Origin: an uncultured Eggerthella sp.
GTDB lineage: Bacteria; Actinomycetota; Coriobacteriia; Coriobacteriales; Eggerthellaceae
Assembly: GCA_900546175.1 (NCBI GenBank)
Contig: URBX01000001.1
Location: 221,122-285,121, forward strand
Direction of reading: 5' to 3'
DNA: 64,000 bases
Within the stretch, counting starts at the first letter, position 1. Each line of letters begins with the position of its first letter. A model generated the notes under the pieces. It was given only the letters and a program-made list of their open reading frames with translations. It was not told the origin of the DNA and did not search any database. A program made the position numbers and the translations under genes. Shown here piece by piece: positions 52,784 through 61,422 of this stretch.

Positions 52784-53860
52784 TTACTCCAGGTTTTTCG
52801 GAGGTTGAACACCAATATGCTCATACGCTCTCAGGGTTGCTTGTCTTCCTTTTGGTGTTCTGATCAAAAGCCCCTGTTGCATTAAATAGGGTTCATACAC
52901 ATCTTCAATGGTTTCTGGCTCTTCACCCATTGCTGCAGCGAGAGTTGAAAGACCTACTGGCTTACCCATAAACTGAACGGAAAGAAGCTCAAGAATCTTA
53001 TTGTCAATAGGATCAAGACCAAGACCGTCTACTTCAAAAAAGCTTAACGCTAAAGCAGCATTATCTTCGTCAATAACCCCGTTTCCTCGTATCTGAGTCC
53101 AGTCACGAACACGTTTAAGTAAACGATTTGCTAATCGAGGGGTTCCTCTACTTCTTCTCGCAATCTCAATTGCACCTTCTTCTTCAATATCAACTTGAAG
53201 AATGGAAGCACTGCGCAAAACAATTTGAGACAATTCTTCAGGAGTGTAGTAACGCAAGCGGAAAGAAATACCGAAGCGATCACGCAATGGTCCTGTTAAT
53301 AACCCCGTACGCGTAGTTGCTCCAATAAGGGTAAACCGAGGCAAATCAAGACGAATTGAGCGAGCAGCAGGCCCTTTTCCAACCACAATATCAAGCACGA
53401 AATCTTCCAAAGCAGGATAGAGCACTTCTTCAACTGCGCGATTTAAGCGATGTATCTCGTCAATAAAAAGCACATCCCCTTCTTCAAGGTTAGTAAGAAT
53501 TGCCGCCAAATCACCTGGTCGTTCAATAGCAGGACCACTCGTGATTTTAATATTTGCTCCCAATTCATTAGCAACAACTGACGCAAGGGTTGTTTTTCCT
53601 AAGCCCGGAGGTCCTGAGAAAAGAATATGATCTACCACATCATTTCTTTGCATTGCTGCATCAATAAGAATGGATAGAGTTTCCTTAATTTTTGTTTGTC
53701 CAAGATAGTCCTCGAGCTTCTTTGGTCGAAGACTCCTATCAAGACCCAAATCTTCTTCTGATAGCTCGACTGAAACAGACCGTTTTGAAGACATTAATCC
53801 CTGCTGACCTTCAAAAGAAGCATCATATAAAACATTTTCCAATTCAAAAAAATCCGCCAT
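52784..53860 (-). CDS. ruvB: Holliday junction DNA helicase RuvB
   Basis: This AAA+ motor drives branch migration of Holliday junctions with RuvA. The 358 residues have RPKKLEDYLGQ, Walker A GPPGLGKTT, Walker B IDEIHRL, GKGPAARSIRLDLPRFTLIGATTR and a C-terminal winged helix. The start directly follows the ruvA stop (TAAATG). Confidence 0.97.
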   Translation of the reverse strand: MADFFELENVLYDASFEGQQGLMSSKRSVSVELSEEDLGLDRSLRPKKLEDYLGQTKIKETLSILIDAAMQRNDVVDHILFSGPPGLGKTTLASVVANELGANIKITSGPAIERPGDLAAILTNLEEGDVLFIDEIHRLNRAVEEVLYPALEDFVLDIVVGKGPAARSIRLDLPRFTLIGATTRTGLLTGPLRDRFGISFRLRYYTPEELSQIVLRSASILQVDIEEEGAIEIARRSRGTPRLANRLLKRVRDWTQIRGNGVIDEDNAALALSFFEVDGLGLDPIDNKILELLSVQFMGKPVGLSTLAAAMGEEPETIEDVYEPYLMQQGLLIRTPKGRQATLRAYEHIGVQPPKNLE

Positions 53861-54445
53861 TTATGCTCCTAAACGACGTAATGCATAACGAAGTAACGCA
53901 GATTCTCCCAAATCATCTGTTGCACCATTCAGCGCAAGCTCGGCTTCTGCCGAACTAAAGCCCATTGAGAGAAGCGCTTCGGTTACTTGTTTGAGAGAAG
54001 CGTTTTCTTTCACAACGCGAACTTGAGAAGGAGTTATTTCTTCCCCATCAAACTTCTCTTTTAATTCCAGAATAATACGTGAAGCCATTTTTTTGCCTAC
54101 ACCGGGCACTGCCTGAATAGCACGCTCGTCCCCACCAACAATAGCCCCAATTGCTTCTGAAGATTCATAGGTTGAAAGAACCGCAAGGGCAACTTTTGGT
54201 CCAACACCACTAACGGTAATTAGTTTTTCAAACACTCGTTTTTCTTCCGAAGAAGAAAAACCATAAAGAGTCAGAGCATCTTCGCGAACATGCAGACGAG
54301 TAAGCACCTGCGCAGTCTGACCAACCTCAGGCAAAGATGCAACTCCTTTTACAGACATAAGGAGATGATAACCAACACCCTGCACTTCAATAATTGCCTG
54401 GTCAATACCCTTATATGCAACGGTTCCTCGTAAGAATGAAATCAT
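53861..54445 (-). CDS. ruvA: Holliday junction DNA helicase RuvA
   Basis: This junction-binding tetramer subunit has 194 residues: MISFLRGTVAY OB-fold start, then VSGVGPKVALAVLS and VPGVGKKMASRIILELK, two helix-hairpin-helix elements, and a C-terminal domain that contacts RuvB. Its ATG follows the ruvC TAG directly, and its stop abuts ruvB, giving a tight ruvCAB operon. Confidence 0.97.
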   Translation of the reverse strand: MISFLRGTVAYKGIDQAIIEVQGVGYHLLMSVKGVASLPEVGQTAQVLTRLHVREDALTLYGFSSSEEKRVFEKLITVSGVGPKVALAVLSTYESSEAIGAIVGGDERAIQAVPGVGKKMASRIILELKEKFDGEEITPSQVRVVKENASLKQVTEALLSMGFSSAEAELALNGATDDLGESALLRYALRRLGA

Positions 54446-54976
54446 CTATTTCACCTCTTTATCTTTAAGAAGCTCAAGAGTACCCAAAGAAAAAGGATTA
54501 TGAGTAGTAAAAGTAATTGCTGCTGCAAGCGCATCAGCAGCATGGTCAGGATGAGGAATATGAGACAATCTTAGTATGCTTTGAACCATATATTGAACCT
54601 GGCCTTTATCAGCGTCTCCGATTCCTACAATAGCTTTCTTGATAGTTTTGGGAGAATACTCACCATAACGCATATTCTCCTGGCCACAAGCAGCTAGCGC
54701 AGCCCCTCGTGCTTGTCCTGTTGCAAATGCCGTTTGCGCATTGGAACCGAACCATACTGTTTCAACACTAACGCATGTTGGTTGATATCTGTTCACAACT
54801 GCGCTCATTTGCTGATAGATTTTTAAAAGACGCATTGGTAGCTGATCTGAGGGAAGCGTTTCGATACAACCATACGCAAGGCATGTTAGCTTTGAACCGT
54901 TTTGTTCAATAACACCCCATCCTGTATGTGCAAGCCCCGGATCGATACCAAGAATTATGCGCTGTTTAATACTCAC
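54446..54976 (-). CDS. ruvC: Holliday junction endonuclease RuvC
   Basis: This resolves Holliday junctions. In 176 residues, catalytic acids appear in GIDPGLAHTGWG, SVETVWFGSNAQTA and the C-terminal HPDHAADALAAA. The start is GTG at 54976 with AGGAG upstream. It is the first gene of the ruvCAB group. Confidence 0.97.
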   Translation of the reverse strand: MSIKQRIILGIDPGLAHTGWGVIEQNGSKLTCLAYGCIETLPSDQLPMRLLKIYQQMSAVVNRYQPTCVSVETVWFGSNAQTAFATGQARGAALAACGQENMRYGEYSPKTIKKAIVGIGDADKGQVQYMVQSILRLSHIPHPDHAADALAAAITFTTHNPFSLGTLELLKDKEVK

Positions 54977-55020
54977 AAAACTCCTAAAACAAACATTTGT
55001 TCGTATTTTAGCATAGAGTT

Positions 55021-55410
55021 TTATTCAACCTCAATACCGATTTGTTTGAAGTATTGAAGCCACAGTTCAAAACTTTCATCAGAAATTGAATGTTCCATTT
55101 TGCAAGCTTCTTCTTCAGCAAGTTCGGGAGAAAGACCAATTTTTTCGGAAAGAAAAACAACAAGGCTTCTATGGCGTTTATAGACAGAATTACCGTATTC
55201 AAAACCGGCGTCAGTTAAAGTCACATCACCATAAAAAGGCTGAACAAGCATGCCTTTTTCTTTAAGAGAGGTAATAGTTTTTGATACTGCTGTTTTTGAA
55301 ACACCTAGTTTTTTTGCAATATCTACCGACCGAATAGGATTATCGGGAGTGCCTCCCAGCATTACGATTGCTTCCAAATAATCCTCGTGAGATGACGATA
55401 CTTTTTCCAT
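55021..55410 (-). CDS. DtxR/MntR-family metal-dependent transcription regulator
   Basis: A 129-residue repressor: an N-terminal winged helix (DIAKKLGVSKTAVSKTITSLKEKGMLV) followed by the dimerisation/metal domain with RHRSLVVFLSE and EEEACKMEHSIS, the Mn/Fe ligands. It lacks the SH3-like third domain of DtxR, so it is MntR-like and should sense Mn, Fe or another divalent ion. Its targets are unknown; the histidine-rich importer at 27832-33038 is a candidate. A promoter with TTGTTC and TATAGT lies just upstream. Confidence 0.9.
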   Translation of the reverse strand: MEKVSSSHEDYLEAIVMLGGTPDNPIRSVDIAKKLGVSKTAVSKTITSLKEKGMLVQPFYGDVTLTDAGFEYGNSVYKRHRSLVVFLSEKIGLSPELAEEEACKMEHSISDESFELWLQYFKQIGIEVE

Positions 55411-55430
55411 AACACACCCTATTTACAAAA

Positions 55431-55459
55431 ACTATACGCTTCTGCTTGCTTTAGAACAA
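55431..55459 (-). promoter_or_regulatory. promoter of the DtxR/MntR-family gene
   Basis: On the minus strand TTGTTC (55454-55459) and TATAGT (55431-55436) are 17 bases apart. Transcription would begin near 55424, 14 bases before the ATG. The intergenic stretch 55411-55719 between this gene and thrC has no gene I can support; it also holds a TATACT (55673-55678) for thrC. Confidence 0.6.
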
Positions 55460-55672
55460 AAGGAGCCTTGCATACTTTTAAGACCATACTCCCCGTGTTT
55501 TTCACTCCTAAAGAGTTTTTTTTCAATCTGAGAATAAATCATATCCCAAGAACAGCAACAGAAAACCCCCTTCTTAAACTAACCTTCTTTGTTTTTTAGT
55601 TCGCGTAAAGCCTTCATCTCTTTTTTCTCGAACCAGTCGCGCCCAAAAAGTCAATTCTCTTGCGCTAACGTG

Positions 55673-55723
55673 TATACTTGACACCTAATAAATAATCCTT
55701 CCGAGAAAGAAATGAGTAAATGA
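55673..55723 (+). promoter_or_regulatory. thrC -10 box and three-codon upstream frame
   Basis: TATACT at 55673-55678 is a likely -10, with a poor -35 (GTCAAT). In the leader, ATG AGT AAA TGA at 55712-55723 forms a three-codon reading frame whose stop overlaps the thrC ATG as ATGA (55720-55723). GAGAAAGAA lies directly before the mini-frame ATG. This would couple thrC translation to ribosomes ending there. Confidence 0.45.
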
Positions 55724-57255
55724 ATCTTTACTTAGATACTAGAGGAAACGTCACCGAACATGTTGCTTTTACTGAAGCAGTAGTAAAAGGACTCGCAAAT
55801 GGTGGTGGCCTTTTTGTTCCTGAACAAATTCCTCACTTCACTCTTGATGAAATTCTTGATCTTGCAGAGCTTCCTTACTATCAGCGTGCTGCAAAAATTT
55901 ACCAAGCGTTCGATACTGATCTTTCAAACGAAACCATTGAAGCTCTTATGGCAAAGGCATATGGCAAGCAGTTCGACACTGCTGATATCTGCCCTATCGT
56001 TTCTCTTGATGAGAAGACCCATGTTCTTGAATTATGGCATGGTCCTACCAGCGCTTTTAAAGACATGGCACTTCAATGCTTGCCTCTTTTCTTTTCTGAG
56101 AGCGCAAAGCAGCTTCGTAAAGAAGGAAAGATTGATAACACCTTTCTAATTTTAGTAGCCACTTCCGGTGACACTGGTAAGGCTGCTTTAGAAGGCTTTA
56201 AAGATAAAGAAGGAATTCAGATTGCTGTTCTTTATCCAGAAGGTGGCGTATCTGACATTCAGCATAAACAAATGGCAACTCAAAGCGGCGAAAACGTAAT
56301 GGTTTGGGCAGTTGAAGGCAACTTCGACGATTGCCAAACAGGCGTAAAAACCGTGTTTAGTGACAGCAAGTTTGCTCAAGAACTTTACGAAAACAACAAG
56401 GTTGCTCTCTCTTCAGCTAACTCTATTAACTGGGGACGACTTCTTCCTCAGGTTTGCTATTACGTTTCAAGCTATGCTCAAATGGTTGCAGACGGAAAAA
56501 TTGAAGCAGGAAATCCAATTGACGTTTGCGTTCCAACTGGCAATTTTGGCAACATTCTTGCTGCATGGTACGCAAAGCAGATGGGCACTCCAATTGATAT
56601 GCTCTTCTGCGCAAGCAATGAAAACCGCGTACTGACCGACTTCATCAACACTGGTTCTTACGACATTGTTGATCGCACCTTCGTTCTTACTCCATCTCCT
56701 TCAATGGACATCCTTATTTCCTCCAATGTAGAGCGCCAACTTTTCGAATTGACGGGCAGACAGGGCGAAAAGATTGCAACATGGATGAACGAATTAAAGA
56801 CCGACAAGAAGTTCACCCTTGATAACGACACCTTCGCAAAACTTCAGGCAGACTTCAAAGCAGACTCCGCAGATAGCGAAACAAGCTTAAAAGTCATTAA
56901 AGAAACCTTGGAAGCATATGACTACCTCATTGATCCACATACTGCTGTTGCAATGAAGGTTGCTCAGAATCTTCGTGGAGAAAACCCAGTACTTATTGCT
57001 TCTACTGCTCATTGGGCTAAGTTTGGCGAAAGCGTTTACCGCGCACTTCATAACCTTGGCAAAGATGAGGTTTTACCTGAAGAGATTAGTGCTTTGACTG
57101 GTTGTCAGTTAAACGAACTTATTGCAAAAGAAACCAACAAACCATTCATTCCTGAAGGACTTGCTTCGCTTGATACAAAAGAAATTCGCTTTACCGAAGT
57201 AATTGGCAACACAACTGATGCTATTGAAGACTCCGTACGAGAATTCTTGAAGTAA
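55720..57255 (+). CDS. thrC: threonine synthase
   Basis: This makes threonine from O-phosphohomoserine with pyridoxal phosphate. The 511 residues begin MNLYLDTRGN. The cofactor lysine is K114 in TSAFKDMALQ, with ATSGDTGKAALEGF and PTGNFGNILAAWYAK as phosphate-binding and substrate loops. It is the longer threonine synthase form. The ATG at 55720 overlaps the stop of an upstream three-codon frame. It stands alone, between a divergent regulator gene and a strong terminator. Confidence 0.96.
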   Translation: MNLYLDTRGNVTEHVAFTEAVVKGLANGGGLFVPEQIPHFTLDEILDLAELPYYQRAAKIYQAFDTDLSNETIEALMAKAYGKQFDTADICPIVSLDEKTHVLELWHGPTSAFKDMALQCLPLFFSESAKQLRKEGKIDNTFLILVATSGDTGKAALEGFKDKEGIQIAVLYPEGGVSDIQHKQMATQSGENVMVWAVEGNFDDCQTGVKTVFSDSKFAQELYENNKVALSSANSINWGRLLPQVCYYVSSYAQMVADGKIEAGNPIDVCVPTGNFGNILAAWYAKQMGTPIDMLFCASNENRVLTDFINTGSYDIVDRTFVLTPSPSMDILISSNVERQLFELTGRQGEKIATWMNELKTDKKFTLDNDTFAKLQADFKADSADSETSLKVIKETLEAYDYLIDPHTAVAMKVAQNLRGENPVLIASTAHWAKFGESVYRALHNLGKDEVLPEEISALTGCQLNELIAKETNKPFIPEGLASLDTKEIRFTEVIGNTTDAIEDSVREFLK

Positions 57256-57265
57256 AGCCGAGAAA

Positions 57266-57332
57266 GAGACTAAGCGAAGCCGCAATCAACACGCTCTTAC
57301 CGTACAAGAGATTAAGCGGAACAACAATCAAG
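57266..57332 (+). repeat. imperfect direct repeat in the thrC 3' region
   Basis: gagactaagcgaagccgcaatcaac (57266-57290) recurs as a related 25-base copy at 57308-57332, which reads gagattaagcgg then acaacaatcaag; the copies are 42 bases apart. A small hairpin, ctctt/aagag, lies between. It is in the transcribed 3' region before the thrC terminator; a role is not evident. Confidence 0.5.
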
Positions 57333-57384
57333 AGTGTTTAGCTTATAGGGCAGACATAGATGCGAAAAGACATACTGTTTGTAG

Positions 57385-57411
57385 AAAAGGGACCATTTTG
57401 GTCCCTTTTTG
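57385..57411 (+). terminator. terminator after thrC
   Basis: aaaagggacc and ggtccctttt form a ten-base stem with a five-base loop and continue into T. It lies about 130 bases past the thrC stop and, by its A-rich flank, could also terminate the convergent DUF2075 gene. Confidence 0.92.
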
Positions 57412-57456
57412 TTGGACCAAACCAACATCTTGATTGACGCTTTTAACACCCTCACC

Positions 57457-58965
57457 TTAATAAAACGCTTGAACAACACGGGAAAATAAATCAGGATTAT
57501 CGACCACTACCAGAGCAAAATTCTCGCGGGCGCGAGTTACTCCCTGGAACAGCGATTTCATCAAATCGGATGAATCGCTTTTCTCATCCTGCATTCTGAG
57601 TTTTCCCGCTTCGTCATAATACGCACGATTACCAATTGTCATTACAACTTTTTCATACTCAAGACCAATAGAATCATCACTACTGATACCTGGATCGTTT
57701 ATACGTAATGCAAGATCGGTATTAGACCCAAGACCACCATGCCTGATAAACTGATAACCCTGTTTTTGGAAGTCTTCCACTACGCAAAGACCTTGCTGAA
57801 TCGAATTGGCATAAATAATAGTTACCTTATCTTTGATAAACCCTCGCTTTGCGCACGATAAATCAAAGAAACCTCGAGTGAAACTCCAAATTTGATTATT
57901 GGTGCGCACCTTAGTGTCAAGCTTGAAATGCTCGAATTCTTCAAAACGGTTTTGAAGAAGCGCTGCTACATTAGTTTTTGCCTGTTCATTTGTAAGAGTC
58001 TGGCTTAAATCCAAACTTACTACACAAGGTAATTTGTGATCAGAAATTGCATCGAATAGCGTATCGAAAAAAGACTGGCTCATTCGCTGCGCTTCGTCTA
58101 CAAATACCGCTGAATATTCCTTCAAAGTAAAGGAATCCAACTTGTCTGCTTCTATAATTCTGATGTTTTCTTGTGAATGATTAAACTCTCGATGTGCCAT
58201 TTGAAGCGTGCCACAATGAATAACACATACCGGCAGAGAAGTTTTTCTTGAATACTCAAGCGCAATATTAAAAAGCAGCAAAGTTTTACCTGTGCCTGGA
58301 AGACCCGTAATGCCCGCACAGTACGTTTCGGGGCTTTTTTCCATTCCCTGCAAAATGCCCCGTCTTGATACCTCCTGCAAACCGTTAAGATAATACGTTC
58401 CTTGAAGAAACGCTTCGGTGTTAGTAATCGGAGAAATAAGATAATCACTTGCCGAGAAAAGGTCGTTAAAGTCGCCGTCGTAATATTCGCTAAACCTCTT
58501 CATAACTAGCACAAGCTCGTCAATTGAAGAGCGTTTCAATTCGTTATTTCTTAAGGTGTACAGCTGCCCTTCGTTAGCAATGTAAGTAAAGCACGCAATG
58601 TCGCTTGAAAGATGACGAAGGAAGTGTCGATTTCTTACCAGCTGTTTCTTAATGCGTTCCTTTCCCGGGGATTGAGATTTCAATTCGATATTCAGGGTTA
58701 ATTCTTTTGAAGTTTTAAGCAAATCGAATTCTGCCGAAATACGAGGAATTGAATAAGAGAAAACAAAACCATTCAAATCAGCATATTGAACTGAATGGTT
58801 TTGGATTATTTCATCAATTAAGGTATAAAATGACCAAATCTCACGTTCGTTATAGTGAAATTTGTTAGTCCGTGAAGAAAGAGCACCCTCGTAAAGACAA
58901 AAAGGTTTTCTTGTAAATGTTTGACCTGCTACCGAAAGCAAACTTAAATTTGTTGGCTTTGTCAT
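57457..58965 (-). CDS. PD-(D/E)xK-like nuclease fused to a DUF2075/UvrD-like helicase
   Basis: A 502-residue protein I assign by motif. Residues 70-100 hold EFDLL (D81) then LNIELK (E94, K96), a spacing that fits a PD-(D/E)xK nuclease core. From about 185 the DUF2075-type P-loop part follows: Walker A GLPGTGKT at 221-228, VFVDEAQRM as Walker B, VVSLDLSQTL as the motif III region and a C-terminal VTRARENFALVVV, the superfamily 1 motif VI. This suggests an ATP-driven DNA- or RNA-acting enzyme; similar pairings occur in phage-defence proteins, but the function is unproved. It has no partner gene: thrC lies convergently and rlmKL follows upstream. It might be a horizontally acquired single gene. 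Confidence 0.75.
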   Translation of the reverse strand: MTKPTNLSLLSVAGQTFTRKPFCLYEGALSSRTNKFHYNEREIWSFYTLIDEIIQNHSVQYADLNGFVFSYSIPRISAEFDLLKTSKELTLNIELKSQSPGKERIKKQLVRNRHFLRHLSSDIACFTYIANEGQLYTLRNNELKRSSIDELVLVMKRFSEYYDGDFNDLFSASDYLISPITNTEAFLQGTYYLNGLQEVSRRGILQGMEKSPETYCAGITGLPGTGKTLLLFNIALEYSRKTSLPVCVIHCGTLQMAHREFNHSQENIRIIEADKLDSFTLKEYSAVFVDEAQRMSQSFFDTLFDAISDHKLPCVVSLDLSQTLTNEQAKTNVAALLQNRFEEFEHFKLDTKVRTNNQIWSFTRGFFDLSCAKRGFIKDKVTIIYANSIQQGLCVVEDFQKQGYQFIRHGGLGSNTDLALRINDPGISSDDSIGLEYEKVVMTIGNRAYYDEAGKLRMQDEKSDSSDLMKSLFQGVTRARENFALVVVDNPDLFSRVVQAFY

Positions 58966-59049
58966 AACAGCTCCCCTTTTGCCTTATCAACCAAACGCTT
59001 TTTACCCATTGTAACGTAAGGCAGGAAAGTGCGATTGTTGAGAGGCTTA

Positions 59050-61368
59050 TTACAAAGCCTCTTCTTTTTTCAAAAGGTAGCAGAAATGGATTTTTTTATT
59101 ACGCGAAAAGTCTTCGGGAATAGTTTCTTGCGTTATGCATTTTGCAACAATTTTTTCGCGATTTAAAGCAGCCTCATCAAGCTTGAAAGTCCTCAGATTA
59201 CCCGAAAAAATCACTTCCCCACCTTCTGCAAGCAAATCAAATACTTGCAACAAAAGCTTTACGTGGTCGCGCTGAATATCCCAGGTGTTCTTTCCCATAG
59301 ATTTTGAATTAGAGAAAGTTGGAGGGTCAATAAACACCAAATCAAACTTTTGGGCTTCATTTGGTCGTTTACCTTGGTTTTCGGAAGCACGCTTAACCCA
59401 TTCAAGAACGTCGTCTTTAATAAAAACTTGACTACTGCCCGTAAAACCATTGTTTTGCATGTTTCGTTTGGCCCAGTCTAGATAGGTTTGCGATAAGTCA
59501 ACAGTCACGCATCTACTAGCTCCGCCCGCAGCTGCGTACACACTTGCAGTTCCGGTATAAGCAAACAAATTCAGAAAACGCTTGTTTTTTGCCTTTTGCT
59601 CAATGAGTCCTCGTGTAATTCGATGATCTAAAAACAATCCCGTATCAAGATAGCTCTTCAAATCAACTTCAAAAATGTGCCCGTTCTCTTCTACCGCAAA
59701 AACAGAGTCAGCTTTGCTTGCTTGTTTTGATTGCTTTGCATATTGAGAACCACCCTTTGCCTGCTGACGCATTTTTATGTAAACCCGAGAAGGGTCAATG
59801 TCAAATATGAGAGGCGTAATCGTTTTGATATCGCAAAAACGTTGCATTGCTTTTTTAGCATCAATCGTTTTCGGCGCTTTATATTCAGTTATTACCAAAT
59901 AAGAGTCGCCTTGAATAGTTTCATACTTATCAATAGCTGCAGCGTAATCAGGCAAATCCGCATCGTAGACCCTATAGGCGTGAATATTATTCTTATTTGC
60001 CCACTTAGTGCGAGCTTTTCCATTTTTTCGCAGTCGAGATGCAAACTGATCAGCATGACCAGACAAGGTAATAGCAGAATGCTCTACCCCGGAAAGAGAG
60101 ATAAGAGAAATCTCTTCAGCGCTGGTATTGCCTAACGAATATGACCGTACCGTTGCTTCAATTTTGGCGTTATAAGCCTGGTAACTTTCGCGTGCACTGA
60201 GCCCCATATATGAATCAAACAAAGGGTCAGGCGTAATAACCTCCATAGTCCAAGAAGAAGAAAAACCAGAAAGCCCGCGTGAAAACTTGCGATAAAACTC
60301 TTCCATTTCTCCTGCTAATAGCCTAATTCCATACGGAGGATTAGTAACAATCACCCCTGAAGAAGAAAGAGAAGCTCCTTCGTTTTCAAGATTTGTTGCC
60401 AGGTTTTCGCAATCTCCTTGAGCAAACTGGACAATTCTTGATAAACCAGCCCGTGCTGCATTTTTTTGAGCAAGCAAAACAGCGTTTTGCTCTCTATCGA
60501 AGCCGTAAAAGTATGGAAGATTTTCTTGTCCTTTTTCGAGCCTATCATCCGCTTCGTCTAAAAGATCATCAAACTCATCCTGCAAGAATTGACGCCATCC
60601 ATAAAAGCCCCAATAATCCCTCATGATGCCCGGCGCTCTATCTTCGGCAATCATTGCTGCCTCAATAACAAACGTGCCACTTCCACACAAAGGATCACAG
60701 AACACTAACCCTTCTTGATAAGCCTTACCTTGCTTAAACTCATATACTTTTTTCTGCCAGCCGCTCTTCAACAAAATAGCAGCTGCCAAGTTCTCTTTAA
60801 GCGGTGCTTGGACATGCTCTTCGGTGCTTCGATATCCACGACGATGAAGAGGCTCTCCCGCAAAATCAAGATACACAGTTGCTTTTTCTTTACGGACCAT
60901 AACCCAGATTGAGATATCGGGACGATGGGTTTTTACATCAGGACGAAAACCTTCTTCCGCTCTTAATTTATCGCAAATAGCATCTTTGACCTTTACTGCC
61001 GTAAACTGAGTGTTACGCAATTGCGCATTAGTTCCCCGGGCTGAGACACAAAGCGTTGCTCCTTTTTTGATATGGGAGCTCCACGAGAGATTATAAACTC
61101 CCTGATACAAGGCGTCTGCATCGCATGCCGAAACTCGACTAAGAACCATCATGACACGAGAAGCACAACGAGACCACAAACAAGCGCGGTATCCATCCTT
61201 TGCTAAACCAAAGAAAGCAACCCCTCCTTGCAAAGGACGAACGCGTTTTAACGTTAAGCGCCTTAATTCATCGGCTAGCACCGACTCAAAGCCAAAAGGA
61301 CACGTTGCAAAAAATTCATATTCCTGTGCTTCTTCTTTTTCAGTCGAAGTATGTTCCATTAATTCCAC
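59050..61368 (-). CDS. rlmKL: bifunctional 23S rRNA methyltransferase RlmKL
   Basis: The 772 residues join a THUMP RNA-binding domain (about 20-170), an RlmL-type guanine-N2 methyltransferase with DPLCGSGTF at 225-233 and NPPYG at 343-347, and an RlmK-type domain with LNLFAYTGTASVYAAAGGA and a second SAM fold. In E. coli this enzyme modifies G2445 (N2) and G2069 (N7). The start is GTG at 61368, with AAGGAG 8 bases upstream. It follows priA by 54 bases and may share its transcript. Confidence 0.95.
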   Translation of the reverse strand: MELMEHTSTEKEEAQEYEFFATCPFGFESVLADELRRLTLKRVRPLQGGVAFFGLAKDGYRACLWSRCASRVMMVLSRVSACDADALYQGVYNLSWSSHIKKGATLCVSARGTNAQLRNTQFTAVKVKDAICDKLRAEEGFRPDVKTHRPDISIWVMVRKEKATVYLDFAGEPLHRRGYRSTEEHVQAPLKENLAAAILLKSGWQKKVYEFKQGKAYQEGLVFCDPLCGSGTFVIEAAMIAEDRAPGIMRDYWGFYGWRQFLQDEFDDLLDEADDRLEKGQENLPYFYGFDREQNAVLLAQKNAARAGLSRIVQFAQGDCENLATNLENEGASLSSSGVIVTNPPYGIRLLAGEMEEFYRKFSRGLSGFSSSWTMEVITPDPLFDSYMGLSARESYQAYNAKIEATVRSYSLGNTSAEEISLISLSGVEHSAITLSGHADQFASRLRKNGKARTKWANKNNIHAYRVYDADLPDYAAAIDKYETIQGDSYLVITEYKAPKTIDAKKAMQRFCDIKTITPLIFDIDPSRVYIKMRQQAKGGSQYAKQSKQASKADSVFAVEENGHIFEVDLKSYLDTGLFLDHRITRGLIEQKAKNKRFLNLFAYTGTASVYAAAGGASRCVTVDLSQTYLDWAKRNMQNNGFTGSSQVFIKDDVLEWVKRASENQGKRPNEAQKFDLVFIDPPTFSNSKSMGKNTWDIQRDHVKLLLQVFDLLAEGGEVIFSGNLRTFKLDEAALNREKIVAKCITQETIPEDFSRNKKIHFCYLLKKEEAL

Positions 61369-61422
61369 TTGGATATCTCCTTGTTATCTTTATAAGCCAA
61401 GCAAAAACGCTTCAAATCTGTG

